A DNA stretch of 64,000 bases from Cranoglanis bouderius (GCA_023630585.1 CM042552.1:17371569-17435568), one strand, 5' to 3'. Positions 32,129 through 43,748 are shown, counted from the first letter of the stretch. Program-made: numbers and translations. Notes: generated by a model not told the origin, from the letters alone.

Positions 32129-32990
32129 TTGAAGCTGTTGCTGTCTAAAAAGAACATTAGAGCAAGACTACAGTTTGCCAATGAGCATATAGGCAAAGAC
32201 CAGGCCTTTTGGAATAATGTGCTCTGGACAGACAAATCAAAGAAGTTTGGCCACAGTAACAGCAGACATGTTTGGCACTGACCAAAGAGAGCTTTTCAGG
32301 AGAAGCACCTCATACCAACTGTGAAGCACGGTGGTGGAAATGTTATGGTTTGTGGTTGCTCCGCTGCCTCAGGGACTGGACAGCTTGCATTCATTGATTC
32401 AACTATGAATATTCTGCATCATATCAGAGTGTGCTTGAAGATAATGTGAGGCCATCTGTCTGAAGGTTGAAGTTGAACCAAAAGTGGACCTTTCAACAGG
32501 ATAATGATCCTAAGCACACTAGCAAATCCAAAGAGGAATGGCTCAAAAAGAAGAAATGGAGGGTTAAGGAATGGGCTAGTCAAAGCCCAGATTTGAATAC
32601 CATTGCATTTGAAAAGAGCAGTACATGCAAGAAAACCCTCAAACATCTTGCAACTGAAAGAATATTGCATGGAAGAGTGGTCAAAAATTCCAGCAAGCCT
32701 GGTGGACAATTATGCAAAACACCTACAAGAAGTTATTTCTGCTTAAGGGGGCAATACTAGCTTCTGAGGCTGAGGGTGTACTTAATTTTTACACAGAAAA
32801 ATGTCACATCTATTGATATTTCTGTTGAATATCTTGTTGATTGAAAAAGCTAATTTTCCTAGTGGTTTTGTTCAAGTATATCAACTTTATTAATAGGTAC
32901 AGTTTCAAAGATGATCAAATGTTTGCTTGTCCAAATATGTCAAAAAATCCAACAATTTCCACGGTATTTACTTATTTTTTCACAATACTG
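32129..32990 (+). mobile_element. 5'-truncated Tc1-like transposon, family TcE
   Basis: The right end ttcacaatactg is followed by TA at 32991-32992. The left terminal repeat and the DNA-binding part of the gene are missing. The transposase reads in pieces: KNIRARLQFANEH, NNVLWTDKSKKFG with the first Asp, TVKHGGGNVMV, WTFQQDNDPKHTSKS with the second Asp, then QSPDLNTIAFE, where the family PIE has become TIA so the third acidic residue is lost. Confidence 0.85.
32467..32760 (+). pseudogene. TcE transposase C-terminal part
   Basis: 97 open codons beginning just before KWTFQQDNDPKHTSKS and running through the altered DDE third motif (NTIA) and beyond. Part of the broken gene described for the element; not functional. 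Confidence 0.8.
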
Positions 32991-32992
32991 TA

Positions 32993-33755
32993 TTTGGATA
33001 GAGTAATTAAAAATCAGAATGAAGGCTCATCCCTGGTGGGTAGCCTCGTTTCCCCTTTTCTACTGTCCTAGTAACTACCTAACTGAACCAGCAGAAGTTT
33101 ATCTGTTCAGTTTGTATGCTCGGGAATGCTCACATTATCAGAATGAGCCCTAAGCCTCCTAAGCTCCTCGGTGTGAGATTGTCTTTCAATGGATGATAAC
33201 CGCATCAATGCTCCATCGCCATGGGAACTGTAGCAATTAACACGCTAATCGGCTCGCCTTTGTCACTTGGCTGCGGCGTCATGACCCCGACTCAAATCAA
33301 GACACTCCAGAAGAGCTGCAGTCATGTGGCTCATAGTGCCAATTAGAATGAGGCCCACCAGGAGACAAAAGCCTTGGTGCAACAAATACTGAATGCACTG
33401 TGTTTCCTAGAGAGAATGCGCCGGAAAGAACATAATTATAAGCATATGGAGTCAGAGGGATGATTGCAGGCTCTTTAGAGATGATTAGTAATTGTGTACA
33501 GTGTGTAGAGCTCCTAAATAACGTGAGCTCTCATTTGCATCTGTTCTTGTTCTTGTTGACCTCTTTGAAACTGGAAACGATGATAATGTTCTGATACATG
33601 TGAGCAGGTCACTACGTTTTCCAAATGATCCATTTGATATGATTTAATGCTGGTTTGGGAAGAGCTGCATCGACACACAATGAAATGATCCGTTCTATGA
33701 CCTTTGTTGTTCTGCTACCCTGGCAAAGCCACTCTGATGGCTTTTCATTTTATTT
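32993..33755. other. Unique DNA, candidate conserved noncoding element
   Basis: 33140-33420 is GC-balanced and free of repeats. It contains homeodomain-type cores (gcaattaac, gctaatcgg) and no open frame of note. It stands out from AT-rich neighbours and is a candidate cis-regulatory block. Confidence 0.3.
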
Positions 33756-33762
33756 ATACCGC

Positions 33763-33905
33763 AGTGGATTCTGATTGGTCAGAAGATGTTGATTAATTAG
33801 TAGTGCTGCTGCAAATGACAGGTTTTAATGTGCTCATTTGAATATGTTCTCATTTCTATAGTAACAGCCCATTCACAGGGATTCATATAATGGACGCTCC
33901 ACTCA
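33763..33905. repeat. Dispersed repeat, GATTCTGATTGGTCAGAAG type
   Basis: gattctgattggtcagaaga ... gctgctgcaaatgacaggttttaat recurs at 63848-63950 and, more weakly, at 34115-34170. Probably one end of a MITE family. Confidence 0.6.
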
Positions 33906-34299
33906 TGGTCGTAGATTTGGTTGGAACATTGTTGGGGTTGAAGTGTGATTGGGTATGCGTCCCGATATTTTTTGATTAAATAAAAAAGAAATAAATAAAT
34001 TGAAAAATATTCAGCTTTGTTATATCTGCAGGGTCATTACATAATTTACTTTCAAAGCTACTTCAAAGCTGTCTTTTCCGTATAAATTACTTCAACGTAT
34101 ACCACAGCGCTGTTGAATTCTCAATTCTGATTGGCTGCCAGATGTTCTGAGGTGTGTTATTTTTCAGATAATGCACAGCTAAAGTAGTTCCAGTCAGGTC
34201 TTGACTGCATTCCAGATCATATCACTTCGCCAAGTTAACCTACTGTCCACCACAGCACACACATTTAACAACAAACAAAATGGGCAAAAATTTTGACGT

Positions 34300-34645
34300 T
34301 CCTGAAATAAGTAAGTAATAATTGGCAACGGGCCACTGAATTATTAGAAAAATAATGCGCACCCGAGGTGGTAATGTGGCCACGAGGCGAAGAGGAGACT
34401 TGAGCCATTGATATGCAGTTATTGGAGAGAGAGAGATAGAGAGCAAGAGAGAGAAATAGCACGAGAGACCACATGTGATTCCAGTGAGACAGATAAGCCG
34501 GTGAACAAGTATCAATATTTATTTATTTATTATTTTCTCCAGCAATAGAAAAAAAATGGAAAAGCCCCAAGCCACCTCGGGGTGTGCATTATTTTCCAAT
34601 AATTCAACAGCCCGTCATCAATTATTCCTTACATATGTTTCAGTT
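34300..34645. mobile_element. Foldback MITE with ~70-bp inverted arms
   Basis: 34300-34371 (cctgaaataagtaagtaataattgg ... cacccgaggtgg) is matched in inverse by 34571-34645 (ccacctcggggtgtgcattatt ... tatgtttcag) at roughly 80 percent. The core has GA-rich DNA (34430-34456). No coding capacity. 34085-34200 resembles the repeat at 33763 and may be a separate insertion. Confidence 0.65.
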
Positions 34646-34667
34646 TATCATGGTATAACTATTGGGT

Positions 34668-34860
34668 AGTGGTAGCTCAGTGGTTAAGATGTTGGACTAC
34701 TGCGCAGAAGGTTGTGAGTTCAAACCCCAGCACTGCCAAGCTGCCACTGTGGGCCCTTGAGGAAGGCCCTTAACCTTCAACTGCTCAGTTGTATAAATGA
34801 CATAAATGTAAGTTGCTCTGGATAAGGGTGTAGGCCAAATGCCATAAATGTAATGTAAAT
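34668..34860 (+). mobile_element. tRNA-derived SINE, family 1
   Basis: The head agtggtagctcagtggttaa gives an RNA polymerase III A box, and ggttgtgagttcaaaccccag a B box. The body (cttgaggaaggcccttaacc) and tail (agttgctctggataagggtg ... aaatgtaatgtaaat) follow. attgggt at 34661-34667 and 34861-34867 is the target duplication. Same family as 43131-43318. Confidence 0.85.
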
Positions 34861-34869
34861 ATTGGGTGG

Positions 34870-35157
34870 GGTTTTAACTGCTAGTTCTGATTATTAGGAG
34901 GGTTACCATCCCCCACCCCCCTTGATTTAGTAACAATCAGAGGTACAGCTGTATCTATTACGTTTTTAACATGGCAAGCTGCATTTGTTTTTGTCTTATT
35001 AAGTTCATGAGAGAGAAAAAAGAGAGGATGTTATATTAATTACCATACGCACATCAGTGAGGCATGATGAATAAATGTGCTGGGGTAAAGTGCCATTACT
35101 TTGGGTGGAGGAGGAACAGTGCATTATGGAAACTGGCAGTGGGCCTGGATCATGAAA

Positions 35158-35188
<31 letters not shown>

Positions 35189-35885
35189 TCACAGACAGAA
35201 AGCGAGACAGAGAAAGGCATGTGGAACAGCTGCTAGAGACAATATAGTGTTTAATCATTAGTGCTGCGTGTGACCTTTCTCTGACTTCTTTTACAAAATG
35301 GATTAAAGTGAAAGTGCACCAGCAGATTAAACACTTTTTCTGACTATTTGTCAACGGAACATCGTTGGGAATCGGCTGCTCCACGCCATCTCCCATAATG
35401 CCCTGCTTTTCACGGGCAATAGCACTTTACATGCTATGATTAGCAGCAGCTCTTTTTATAGGATATAGCGTGGGGTTGGGAGGTTGTGACGTGCCTGGTT
35501 GTCATTATTCACTTTAAGATGCATAATGAGCTCTTAGAATCTTCCGGCATTTTCGGCCAAGTGCTCAGAAAAGTACCCTTTTGCCCCCTTGATTTTTTTT
35601 CTAGCTATGATTATTGGCCATTTACTAATTGGACGTTTAACATTCACGATTAACACTTATCATAAACGTAGCTCTTGTAAAAGGCTTGGATTTTTATAAG
35701 TGCCCTTCTTGACTCATGCCCTACACTTAGTGGATAAGTGTGGGTGTGATTAGCTGGGGCGCAGACATAGGGCACTTTGTCCAGAGTTCATAATAACGTC
35801 GATTAGCTTCCTGCATTATCACTTAAACACACTGTGGTCTGGTTTATGGCCAGACAGAGTTCAGAAAGGACAGGATGAGTTCAGG
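34870..35885. other. No gene seen; unique DNA with a short (GA)n
   Basis: (GA)13 at 35162-35188. The rest is unique, with 35390-35860 of fairly even composition. No gene-like frame. Confidence 0.5.
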
Positions 35886-35893
35886 GTCTAAAG

Positions 35894-36070
35894 CAGGGGT
35901 CTTCAATCGTGTCCGCAAAGAGCAAGTGTGGCTGCAGGCTTTCATTCCAAACAAGCAGGTGCCACACCTGAGTCCACTTATTTAATCAGTTCACCTTATC
36001 ATCTATCAAGTGTGCGTCCAATTTGTCTTCAGCCAGACCGGCCCTTTGCAGATAAGATCGAAGAACCCTG
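35894..36070. mobile_element. hAT-type MITE with 8-bp target duplication
   Basis: 177 bp with inverted ends CAGGGGTCTTCAATCgtgtc and (inverted) CAGGGTTCTTCGATCttatc. Flanks gtctaaag (35886-35893) and gtataaag (36071-36078) match in 7 of 8 bases. CAGGG ends and an 8-bp duplication are hAT hallmarks. No transposase. Confidence 0.8.
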
Positions 36071-36079
36071 GTATAAAGT

Positions 36080-36935
36080 GTCTTGTTTCACACTCGAGCT
36101 TACTTACTTTCACCATGACAATGTCTGACTTTAGGATCTTGCAGAATTATGGTTCTGTGTTGTTAAGTTTCTGAGATGGAGAATGTGAGAAATAAACGAA
36201 TGTTCTCTGTGTGTTTTGCAGTAGAGCCTATCGATTTGGGTGGAACTGACCCGTGATAGTGCATCTGCCTCTAATCTCGGCACTTTCTGCTTTTTAGCAC
36301 ACAGTCGGCATGAAAGCGCCGCTCAGGGAGGACTGAAGTGTTAAACGCTGAGCGTGTGCATGTGATTGGTCGGGTCCTTAGAGACTGGCTGCAGGCAGAG
36401 CGGTAAGCAGCCTGTTAGCGTGTTAGCATGGCCCTCTGCAGCAGAGCTCTCGCCAAAACACCTCTTCCCATCAGAGAATCAGAGAACGTGAGGCGCTTCT
36501 GAAGCGTGGGATAGCGAGCGATTTGTGAGAGAGCAAGAGATAATTCTCTCTCTCAAGAAGGAAAATAGGGAATTATAATATAATAGAAATATAATGAATG
36601 ATAAATAGTAGGCAATTTTCTTTTCTTTTCTTTTTTTATATGAAGGAGTGTAAAACAGTGTAGTGATGCATCATGCAGTTTGATAAAACTCCAAAAAGTT
36701 AGCCAGAACTGCAGCAGAATAGCAACGTGACATGCTAGTTCTTTAGTGTGTGCCAATGTGAAAAGGTGTAGATAATTTAAACTACCTTTTTGAGTTAGGT
36801 AGATAAATACATTTAACTTGACTAAAAGTAATGCTTTATTTATTTCCAGTTTGAACTGAAATATTAACGAGATCCATGTTCTTACACTGGGTAGCTAGCG
36901 TTATGCTAATGTTGGCTATAACCATCATTATGATG
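36080..36935. other. No gene seen
   Basis: 36250-36510 is GC-richer and repeat-free but has no usable frame. The remainder is AT-rich. Confidence 0.45.
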
Positions 36936-36939
36936 ACTC

Positions 36940-37262
36940 AAATCCTGACTGCGCCCTGTGTGCGCGGAATTTGTATGTTCTCCCTGTGCTTCTGGGGTTT
37001 CCTCCAGGTACTCCGGTTTCCTCTCCCAGTCCAAAGACATGCATTGTAGGTTGATTGCCATTTCCAAATTGTCCATAGTGTGAGAATTGGTGTGTGAATG
37101 TGTGTGAGATTGTGCCCTGCAATAGTTGGTACCCAGGCCAGGGTTATCGTTAGGGTTAGGGGTTAGATTTGGACTTAGCGTTAGTGTTGCCCCAAGTTCA
37201 CTGGGATAGGCTCCAGGCTCCACTATGTAGGATAAGTGTTATGGAAAATGGATGGATGAAAT
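36940..37262 (+). mobile_element. SINE-like dispersed repeat, family 2
   Basis: ttctccctgtgcttctggggtttcctccaggtactccggtttcctc, then ccaaagacatgcattgtaggttgat, a variable middle, and tail ggataagtgttatggaaaatggatgg. The same blocks occur at 54410-54745 (minus) and 63606-63830 (plus). The tRNA-like head is lost here. Confidence 0.75.
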
Positions 37263-37264
37263 TG

Positions 37265-37645
37265 CAACCCTCTGGGAATATAATTTCAATCTTCAGACAA
37301 TGTCTGGGGGGAAAAGCATGAATACAATCAAAGTGAGATTTAAAAGAATTTCTGAAGTGTTCTTTATCACTTGGCTAAACCAGGTGAAAAACACACAATC
37401 AGCCACTGATTACAGCTTAAAGGAACTCAACATCTGTCATTCTGGTGACTCATTCTGTAATTATTATATAGTACACACCAGAATATAGAGCTGTGGATGA
37501 TGAGTGGCTCTAAATAAAAGCATCAGTCACATGGTAAACTAGAAAAAAGTGCTGTTAGCCTGAAAGATGACATATTAAAAAAAAAAAAAAAAAAAGTTCT
37601 TCACTTTTCTCATGAAACTTCCAATTTATTTCAGAACTTTTAGAT
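37265..37645. other. Spacer with A tract
   Basis: No gene. A20 run near 37576-37595. Confidence 0.5.
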
Positions 37646-37649
37646 TAAA

Positions 37650-37882
37650 ATATTTAATAGGAACACCTGTTTGAATCTATCAAACTAACTCAAATAACCA
37701 CCCTGTTAATAATAAACTGTTGTGAGCAGAAAAGCATCTCAGAATGCAAAACATATTGAACTTTGAGGCAGATGGGCTACAACAGCACTGAGATTTTTTT
37801 CACCCCATTCTGATGTTTGATGTGAACATTAATTGACACTCCTGACCTGTATCTCCATGACTGGCTGTATAATTGCATAAAT
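37650..37882 (+). mobile_element. TcA-derived element, left part (split by L2)
   Basis: taggaacacctgtt, ctgttgtgagcagaaaagca and gcagatgggctacaacagca match TcA text at 44160-44230. Text of the opposite orientation follows (attctgatgtttgatgtgaa, acctgtatctccatgactgg, attgcataaatg). The continuation is beyond the LINE, at 40300-40346. Confidence 0.75.
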
Positions 37883-39599
37883 GTTGCAGTAATCAAACAC
37901 CTTCTAAAAATAATCAATTGCTCCCTTAGCACTTGCTGTGTACCTAAATCATTTATACTAGCAGTTATCAACCCCCTGATTTAAAAACCTGACCTTGACC
38001 CCTGTCAATTGTCCAACTATAGGCCAATATCAAATCTCCCCTTTATCTCCAAGATCTTAGAAAAGGTTGTAACACAGCAGCTATGCTCATACCTACATAG
38101 GAATAACATTCATGAAATGTATCTGTCAGGATATAGGCCTCATCATAGCACAGAGACAGTACTGGTTAAAGTGGTAAATGACCTACTACTGGCCTCTGAT
38201 CAGTGTCTCCATGCTAGTGTTGCTTGACCTTAGTGCAGCTTTTGATACAATTCGTCATACTATTCTCCTTGGTAGACTAGAAAATGTTGTTGGCATTAAG
38301 AGAACTGCCCTCTCCAGGCTCAGGTCTTATTTGACTGATCGCTATCAGGTTGTAGATGTAAATGGTGAATTCTCTACGCATACTGAGGTAAAGTTTGGTG
38401 TTCCACAAGGTTCTGTTTTAGGCCCACTGTTCTTTTTCTTTATACAGTATGCTACCTCTGGGTCAAATTATTCATAAACATGGAATTCGCTTCCACTGTT
38501 ATGCTGATGCCACACAGTTTTATGTTTCAGCAAAGCCAGATGACAGACACCAGATTAATAAAGTTGAGGAATGTGTAAAGGACATTAGACAGTGGATGCT
38601 TATAAACTTCCTCTGACTTAATTCTGAGAAGACAGAAGTACTTATACTAGGACCACATGCAGCTAGAAGTAAATTTTCTGATTACATCGTAACTCTAGAT
38701 GGCCTTTCTGTTTCATCATGTGCAACTGTAAAAGACCTTGGTGTGATTATTGACTCCAGTCTTTCATTTGACGCCCATGTAGATAATATTACTAGGACAG
38801 TCTTCTTTCACCTCAGAAATATTGCTAAGATAAGAAATATAATCTCACTACATGATGCAGACAAATTAGTTCATGCTTTAGTCACATCTAGGTTAGATTA
38901 TTGTAATGCCTTACTGTCTGGATGTTCCAGTAGGTGCATAAACAAACTCCAGTTAGTCCAGAATGCAGCTGCAAGAGTCCTCTCTAGAATCAGAAGATAT
39001 GACAACATCACACCTATCTTATCCACACTGCATTGGCTCCCAGTGAAATTTCACATTGATTATAAAATACTACTATTGACCTATAAAGCATTAAATGGTC
39101 TCGCGCCACAGTACCTAAGCGAACTTTTGGTCTTTTATGATCTGCCACACCTACTTCGATTAAAAGGTGCAGGCCATTTGTTGGTACCTCGAATAGTGAA
39201 GGCCACAGCAGGGGGAAGAGCTTTCTCTTACAAAGCCCCACAGTTATGGAATAGCATTCCAATTAGTGTTCGGGACTCAGACACAGTCTCAGTGTTTAAG
39301 TCTAGGCTGAAAACATATTTGTTCAGTCAAGCCTTTTGTGAATAGTTATTTCCTTAGGTAAAGGAGCAGATCTAGAGCTCTCACAGGCATAGAGTGTTGT
39401 GGTGAGCTGTGATGTTTGGATGCTGTTGCCCCCCGACTTTCAAGTGTTCACCCAGATTTGTTGATGGTGGAATGGCTGGCCGCCTTATGTCCCAGGGAGC
39501 CCTCATGTCTGTGATACCTTCTGGCTCTCCCTTTTAGTTATGCTGTCATAGCTAGTCTTGCCCGAGTCCCTGCCTGCACTCATGCAAAGTACATTGTAC

Positions 39600-39659
<60 letters not shown>

Positions 39660-40299
39660 TCTCTCTTTCTGTCGAGCTACACTTGATACTCCTGAGATGC
39701 CAGTGATCCAGACCCCTACTGCACTCAGGACCTGCCTGATCCATCCTGATGCCCTACTTCTGGTTGGAGTTCTCATCAATTGGAAGTCACATGCTGCTGC
39801 TGAGGATGGTCCCACATGGTGCAACCTAAAGATCATTGAGATTACTGAGGATGGTACCACTTAAAAACCATAAATATGGCTTTGGACCTCAATTCATATG
39901 AACAGTTATGCTATGATGGCTAGGACTGCAATTGCCACAAACAGTTTTGTACTCAAGTCTTCATATAAAAACTGTAATGAATTTTACTGGTTACACAACT
40001 GCTATTTGACCATGTAGTATTGGCACATTTATAGAAGGGATTTATTTCTTTATAATTGCACTATCCGCCGTTACCCAGATGAGAATATGTTCCCTTTTGA
40101 GTCTGGTTCCTCTCAAGGTTTCTTCCTCATGTCGTCTCAGGGAGTTTTTCCTTGCCACCCTCGCCTCTGGCTTGCATATTGGGGATAAATCCATACATTA
40201 AAAATCTATATCCTGAATTTATACATTTCTGTAAAGCTGTTTTGGGACAATGTCCATTGTTAAAAGTGCTATACAAATAAAATTGAATTGAATTGAACT
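37883..40299 (+). mobile_element. L2-like LINE, copy 1, 5'-truncated
   Basis: Starts within the reverse transcriptase N-terminal region (NYRPISNLPFISKILEKV at about 38009) and runs to a (ttgaat)n tail at 40277-40299. A 3' UTR with a (CT)25 microsatellite (39604-39654) and the conserved end tctgtaaagctgttttggga follows the ORF. It lies inside a TcA element. Confidence 0.9.
38009..39345 (+). pseudogene. L2 reverse transcriptase, frameshifted, active site lost
   Basis: Three frames carry one protein. Frame 1 (38009-38227): YRPISNLPFISKILEKVVTQQLCSYLHRNN. Frame 2 (38178-38477): LLDLSAAFDTIRHTILLGRLE and GVPQGSVLGPLFF. Then HCYADATQFYV at 38497-38520, and frame 3 (38743-39345): GVIIDSSLSFDAHVDNITRTVFFHLRNIAKIRN ... 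LHWLPVKFHIDYKILLLTYKALNGLAPQYL ... RAFSYKAPQLWNSIPISVR. The catalytic box, YADD in the family, is YADA here (codons 38500-38511). The L2 endonuclease domain is absent. Confidence 0.88.
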
Positions 40300-40346
40300 G
40301 AATGAACAGGTGTACAGGTGTTTCTATTAAAGTGGCCAGTGAGTGT
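40300..40346 (+). mobile_element. TcA-derived element, right end
   Basis: gaacaggtgtacaggtgtttctattaaagtggccagtgagtgta is the TcA terminal repeat region and completes the element interrupted by the LINE. Confidence 0.8.
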
Positions 40347-40752
40347 ATGTGTATATCTTGATTCTTTTCTTTCTTTCCAGTGATAAATAAATAATACAGT
40401 AGCTGCTGAGATTAAGGTGCATGATGTATTTTTGGAGTACTGCACTTTTGAACAAGGTCTGACCCTGAATACACACCAGACACTTTGCATAAGAATTATG
40501 TCAAGACCTCAGTCAATGCATACCAGATGCAGATGCTGTGTGTTTCTGTACAAGTTACTGGCAGGAGAAAGAGCAACAGCACACTTTGATTTTAATCTGC
40601 ATTTGGCAACACCAATACTTGATTGTCAGAATTTACATTTCTAGTAAGCCAATTAAACTATACTATTTACTAATTCTACTCACCTGTAGACTAACTCCTT
40701 AGTTTCCTGTATAAATGCCCCTCACTTTGAACCTCACATGGATACACACATA

Positions 40753-41104
40753 CAGTGATTAGCCATAGCATTAAAACCACTGACAGGTGACGCAAATAAC
40801 ATTGATTATCTTGTTACAATGCCACCTGTCAAGGGGTGGGATATATTAGGCAGCAAGTGAACAGTCAGTTCTCGAAGGTGATGTGTTGGAAGCAGTAAAA
40901 ATGGGCAAGTGTAAGGATCTGAGCAACTTTGACAAGGCCAAATTGTGATGGCTAGACGACTGGGTCAGAGCATCTCCGAAACGGCAGGTCTTGTGTGGTG
41001 TTCCTGGTATGCAGTGGGTAGTACCTACCAAAAGTGACCCCTGTCCACCGCCGAAAGCACTTACAAAGAGCACCAGAACTGGACCATGGAGCAATCAAAG
41101 AAGC
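40753..41104 (+). mobile_element. Tc1-like fragment, family TcI
   Basis: The left end cagtgattagccatagcatt is preceded by TA (40751-40752). Then ATG near 40901 gives MGKCKDLSNFDKAKL, the start of a Tc1 transposase, with a stop shortly after. SDPCPPPKAL and HQNWT-like pieces follow, then loss of similarity at about 41104. No right end. The catalytic domain is missing. Confidence 0.75.
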
Positions 41105-43127
41105 TTATCATTTTTGGTTTTATAATGTAAATCAATTTCTTACTCATGCGTCTGAATAAAAAAGAAAAATAGTGTAAACAAAGTGTAAAACATAGGCAGC
41201 ACTTATGTGCCTCTAACTGATGTGAATTGAACGCTTGTTAAAATGGAATTGAATGCAGTCTTGGTGTAATGCATATGGTATGACTTGGCCTTGAGGCTGA
41301 AAATGTAAGTGTGTTCTCTGCGTTTTTTTTTTTTCTTTCTTTCTTTCTTTTTTTTAAGCAGAATTCATCAATTCTGGTGGAATTGACCTGTGCCTACCTC
41401 AAACCTCAGCATCTCTTTCTACTTCTTGAAATCTTGTCTTCATCCAAAATGAGCAGGTTAAGAAGTTCCAAGCCATTATTTTGTTACAGGAAGTGGATTT
41501 GTGCAGAAAGTCGGGCTGCACCCTGCAAACTGCGTTTAATTGAGCTGGAAGCCGACGTTTCAGATTAACACATTGGCATTTTAGTTGCCTGGTGTGCTGC
41601 TTGGCATTAAGCCTGGCATAGTTGGCCATGATGGTGCCAGTTTCGCTAACAGAACCCCCACTCAGTGAAGCGTGAAACCGCCAATAAACTGCCGACTTCA
41701 CCTGTTTGTGAGAAATTATGATGTGTAAAGCACATATGGGGTTCATCAGTCAAGGAGAGTTCCAGAATAGTCGCCAACTGAAATGTTGGCACCATGTGGA
41801 ACCTGACAGTGCCGGACTGGGAATCCCCTGGGTCCTAAAACCACCACTGGGACATCATTTATAAGCCATGTGACACCTGTGAATGCTTTAAGGTTAATTG
41901 TCTCTGAGATGAAGACAAGACAAGAACATCAATTTCACACACCGGAATCACCAATGCATCAGCTGGAAAATAGGCTCATAAACACATTGAGCCATGTGCA
42001 GAAATGTTTTTCAATACATATATTCATTTGTTGTTGGAAATTAAAACATCTTTTATTAAAAAAAAAAATTATTAAAACACCAGAACAGTGGAGTTGGTAC
42101 AGTTTTTCCCATTAAAAAAAATGAAAAGAGAATCTGCTATATTTATTTAGGGGCTCAAGCACTGAGATCTACTTATTTTTTAAATTCAGATTTACTGTAT
42201 CCTCTTCTTCTTATTATTATTATTCTTTTTCTTCCCAAAAGTGAATCATGCAGACCAAACTATAAAGCATAGAGACATGAAACTTTCCTCTACACAAGAG
42301 AAGGAAAGTGTCATTTGGTCAAATGTTCACACTGTAGAGCAGTGCTTTGCATTTTGAGTACTATCTCTGGAAGTGTAAAATAAAAATTCAGCTTATGTTT
42401 CATATTATTCATTTGCTCAAACCAAACAAAAAGTTCAGAAACGATTAAACTCCAGCCTCTTAAATTTTGAACTAATTTGCATAATAATGCAAAAAAAAAC
42501 CAATTTGGTTCATTGTTTTTTTTTTTCTTTTTTTGCTTTGCTTTTCCTCCTACAAATTTTTACTGAATATTCATCAAACTTGGAAAATCATAAAACCTGA
42601 ATAAATTTGTGATATTTGAAGGTGTTTACACATAACTGCAAATACACCAAACAGGAAGTGAGATCATATTTCTTCAGTGCTTCTGCCTATTGACAATAAC
42701 TTTGATAAAAGTGTACAGTTGATGACTTTGAGTTAGAATACCAATACCATAGCTCAGTAGGGGGTGATATAATATTCAATAGTATAATATAATATTCAGT
42801 ATCCACATGGATTCCATAATGGATTTGTGATGTACTGTATGTATGAAGTGATTACTTGAAAAACATGGTTGCCAATCAGGTTTCAGCAGGCATTTTACAG
42901 GTTTAGCACTGGAAGTTGTTCATGTCTAAGGCTTGATTGAGGCTTTTGTATTTCTGTCTTTTAGCTTGAGTGATTGTGTTAGAGAACAATGAACAAAAAT
43001 AAATGCATAAAAAAAAACAATAATAATAAAAACTAACAGTGGAGTCCAACAGCATTATCATTGTATCATTATACTGGTTGGATAGCAGGTACATACAACA
43101 ACCCAAAAAAAAAAAAAAAACAGTCAT
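41105..43127. other. No gene seen; two blocks of interest
   Basis: 41420-41780 is GC-balanced with open frames on both strands (115 codons on the minus strand) and no motif. 42150-42330 (ggggctcaagcactgagatc, then cttcttattattattattc, then gtgaatcatgcagaccaaac) has the look of a dispersed repeat. The rest is AT-rich, with an A17 run at 43106-43122. Confidence 0.4.
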
Positions 43128-43130
43128 GTA

Positions 43131-43318
43131 GCATTTACATTTATGGCAGACACCCTTAACCAGAGCAACTTACATTTATCTCATTTATACATCTGAGCAA
43201 TTGAGGATTAAGGGCCTTGCTCAAGGGCCCAACAGTGGTAGCTTGGCATTGCTGGGGTTTGAACTCATGACCTTCCAATCAGTAGCCCAACATCTTAACC
43301 ACTGAGCTACCACTGCCC
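43131..43318 (-). mobile_element. tRNA-derived SINE, family 1
   Basis: Minus-strand copy: head gcagtggtagctcagtggtt (43297-43316), B box ggtcatgagttcaaacccc, body gggcccttgagcaaggccct, tail agttgctctggttaagggtg ... aaatgtaaatgc. It is nearly the same length as the copy at 34668. Confidence 0.85.
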
Positions 43319-43319
43319 A

Positions 43320-43746
43320 CTACCACTGTAGCAGGAGTCTGAATATTGAATGTGGAGGAATGGTAGAATTTGTCAAGAGCATCCTGTTTCACTCTGACTC
43401 ATTAAGGTTTTGAACTGAAGTGCTTTTACAAGAGGAAGGACACTTATTGACATAGCGAACATCTCCTGCTCCCACATGGTAATATATCTGCCTTAGTAAG
43501 ACATCTAATGGTCTCATGAAATGGCCTGAGAGCCATAGTTTGTTTCTGTATGTTAGCATATTTCCTTTTGAAACAGGACATCAGAGTGACAGCATGTTAA
43601 ACATAACCAACAATTCCACCCCCTTCTAAATGAATAATCTCCACCCTTTTCTCCCCACCAAGCAATGGATAAAACAGAAAATACCGTGTGTGAAGATGCA
43701 CACACTGATACTATAGAGCAAGACCCGTCCCCACTTTTGGGGCACA
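43320..43746. other. No gene seen
   Basis: Unique spacer. Open frames on both strands without recognised content. Confidence 0.45.
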
Positions 43747-43748
43747 TA

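Noticed and set aside
34671..34745. Possible tRNA gene
   Set aside because: A and B boxes are present but the sequence does not fold into a full cloverleaf and continues into a SINE body and tail.
35124..35396. Ser/Leu-rich minus frame near (GA)n
   Set aside because: Driven by the (GA)n tract; the remainder has no motif.
36190..36300. Weak similarity to 41300-41400 (ggtggaactgacc against ggtggaattgacc) after a pyrimidine tract and AG, hinting at paralogous exons
   Set aside because: Too short and diverged; no shared open frame or donor site.
37138..37172. Telomere-like ttagggttagggg
   Set aside because: Only about two imperfect units, in the variable middle of a SINE-like repeat.
43001..43130. 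Direct-repeat array resembling CRISPR
   Set aside because: No regularly spaced repeats occur anywhere in the window; the genome is eukaryotic.
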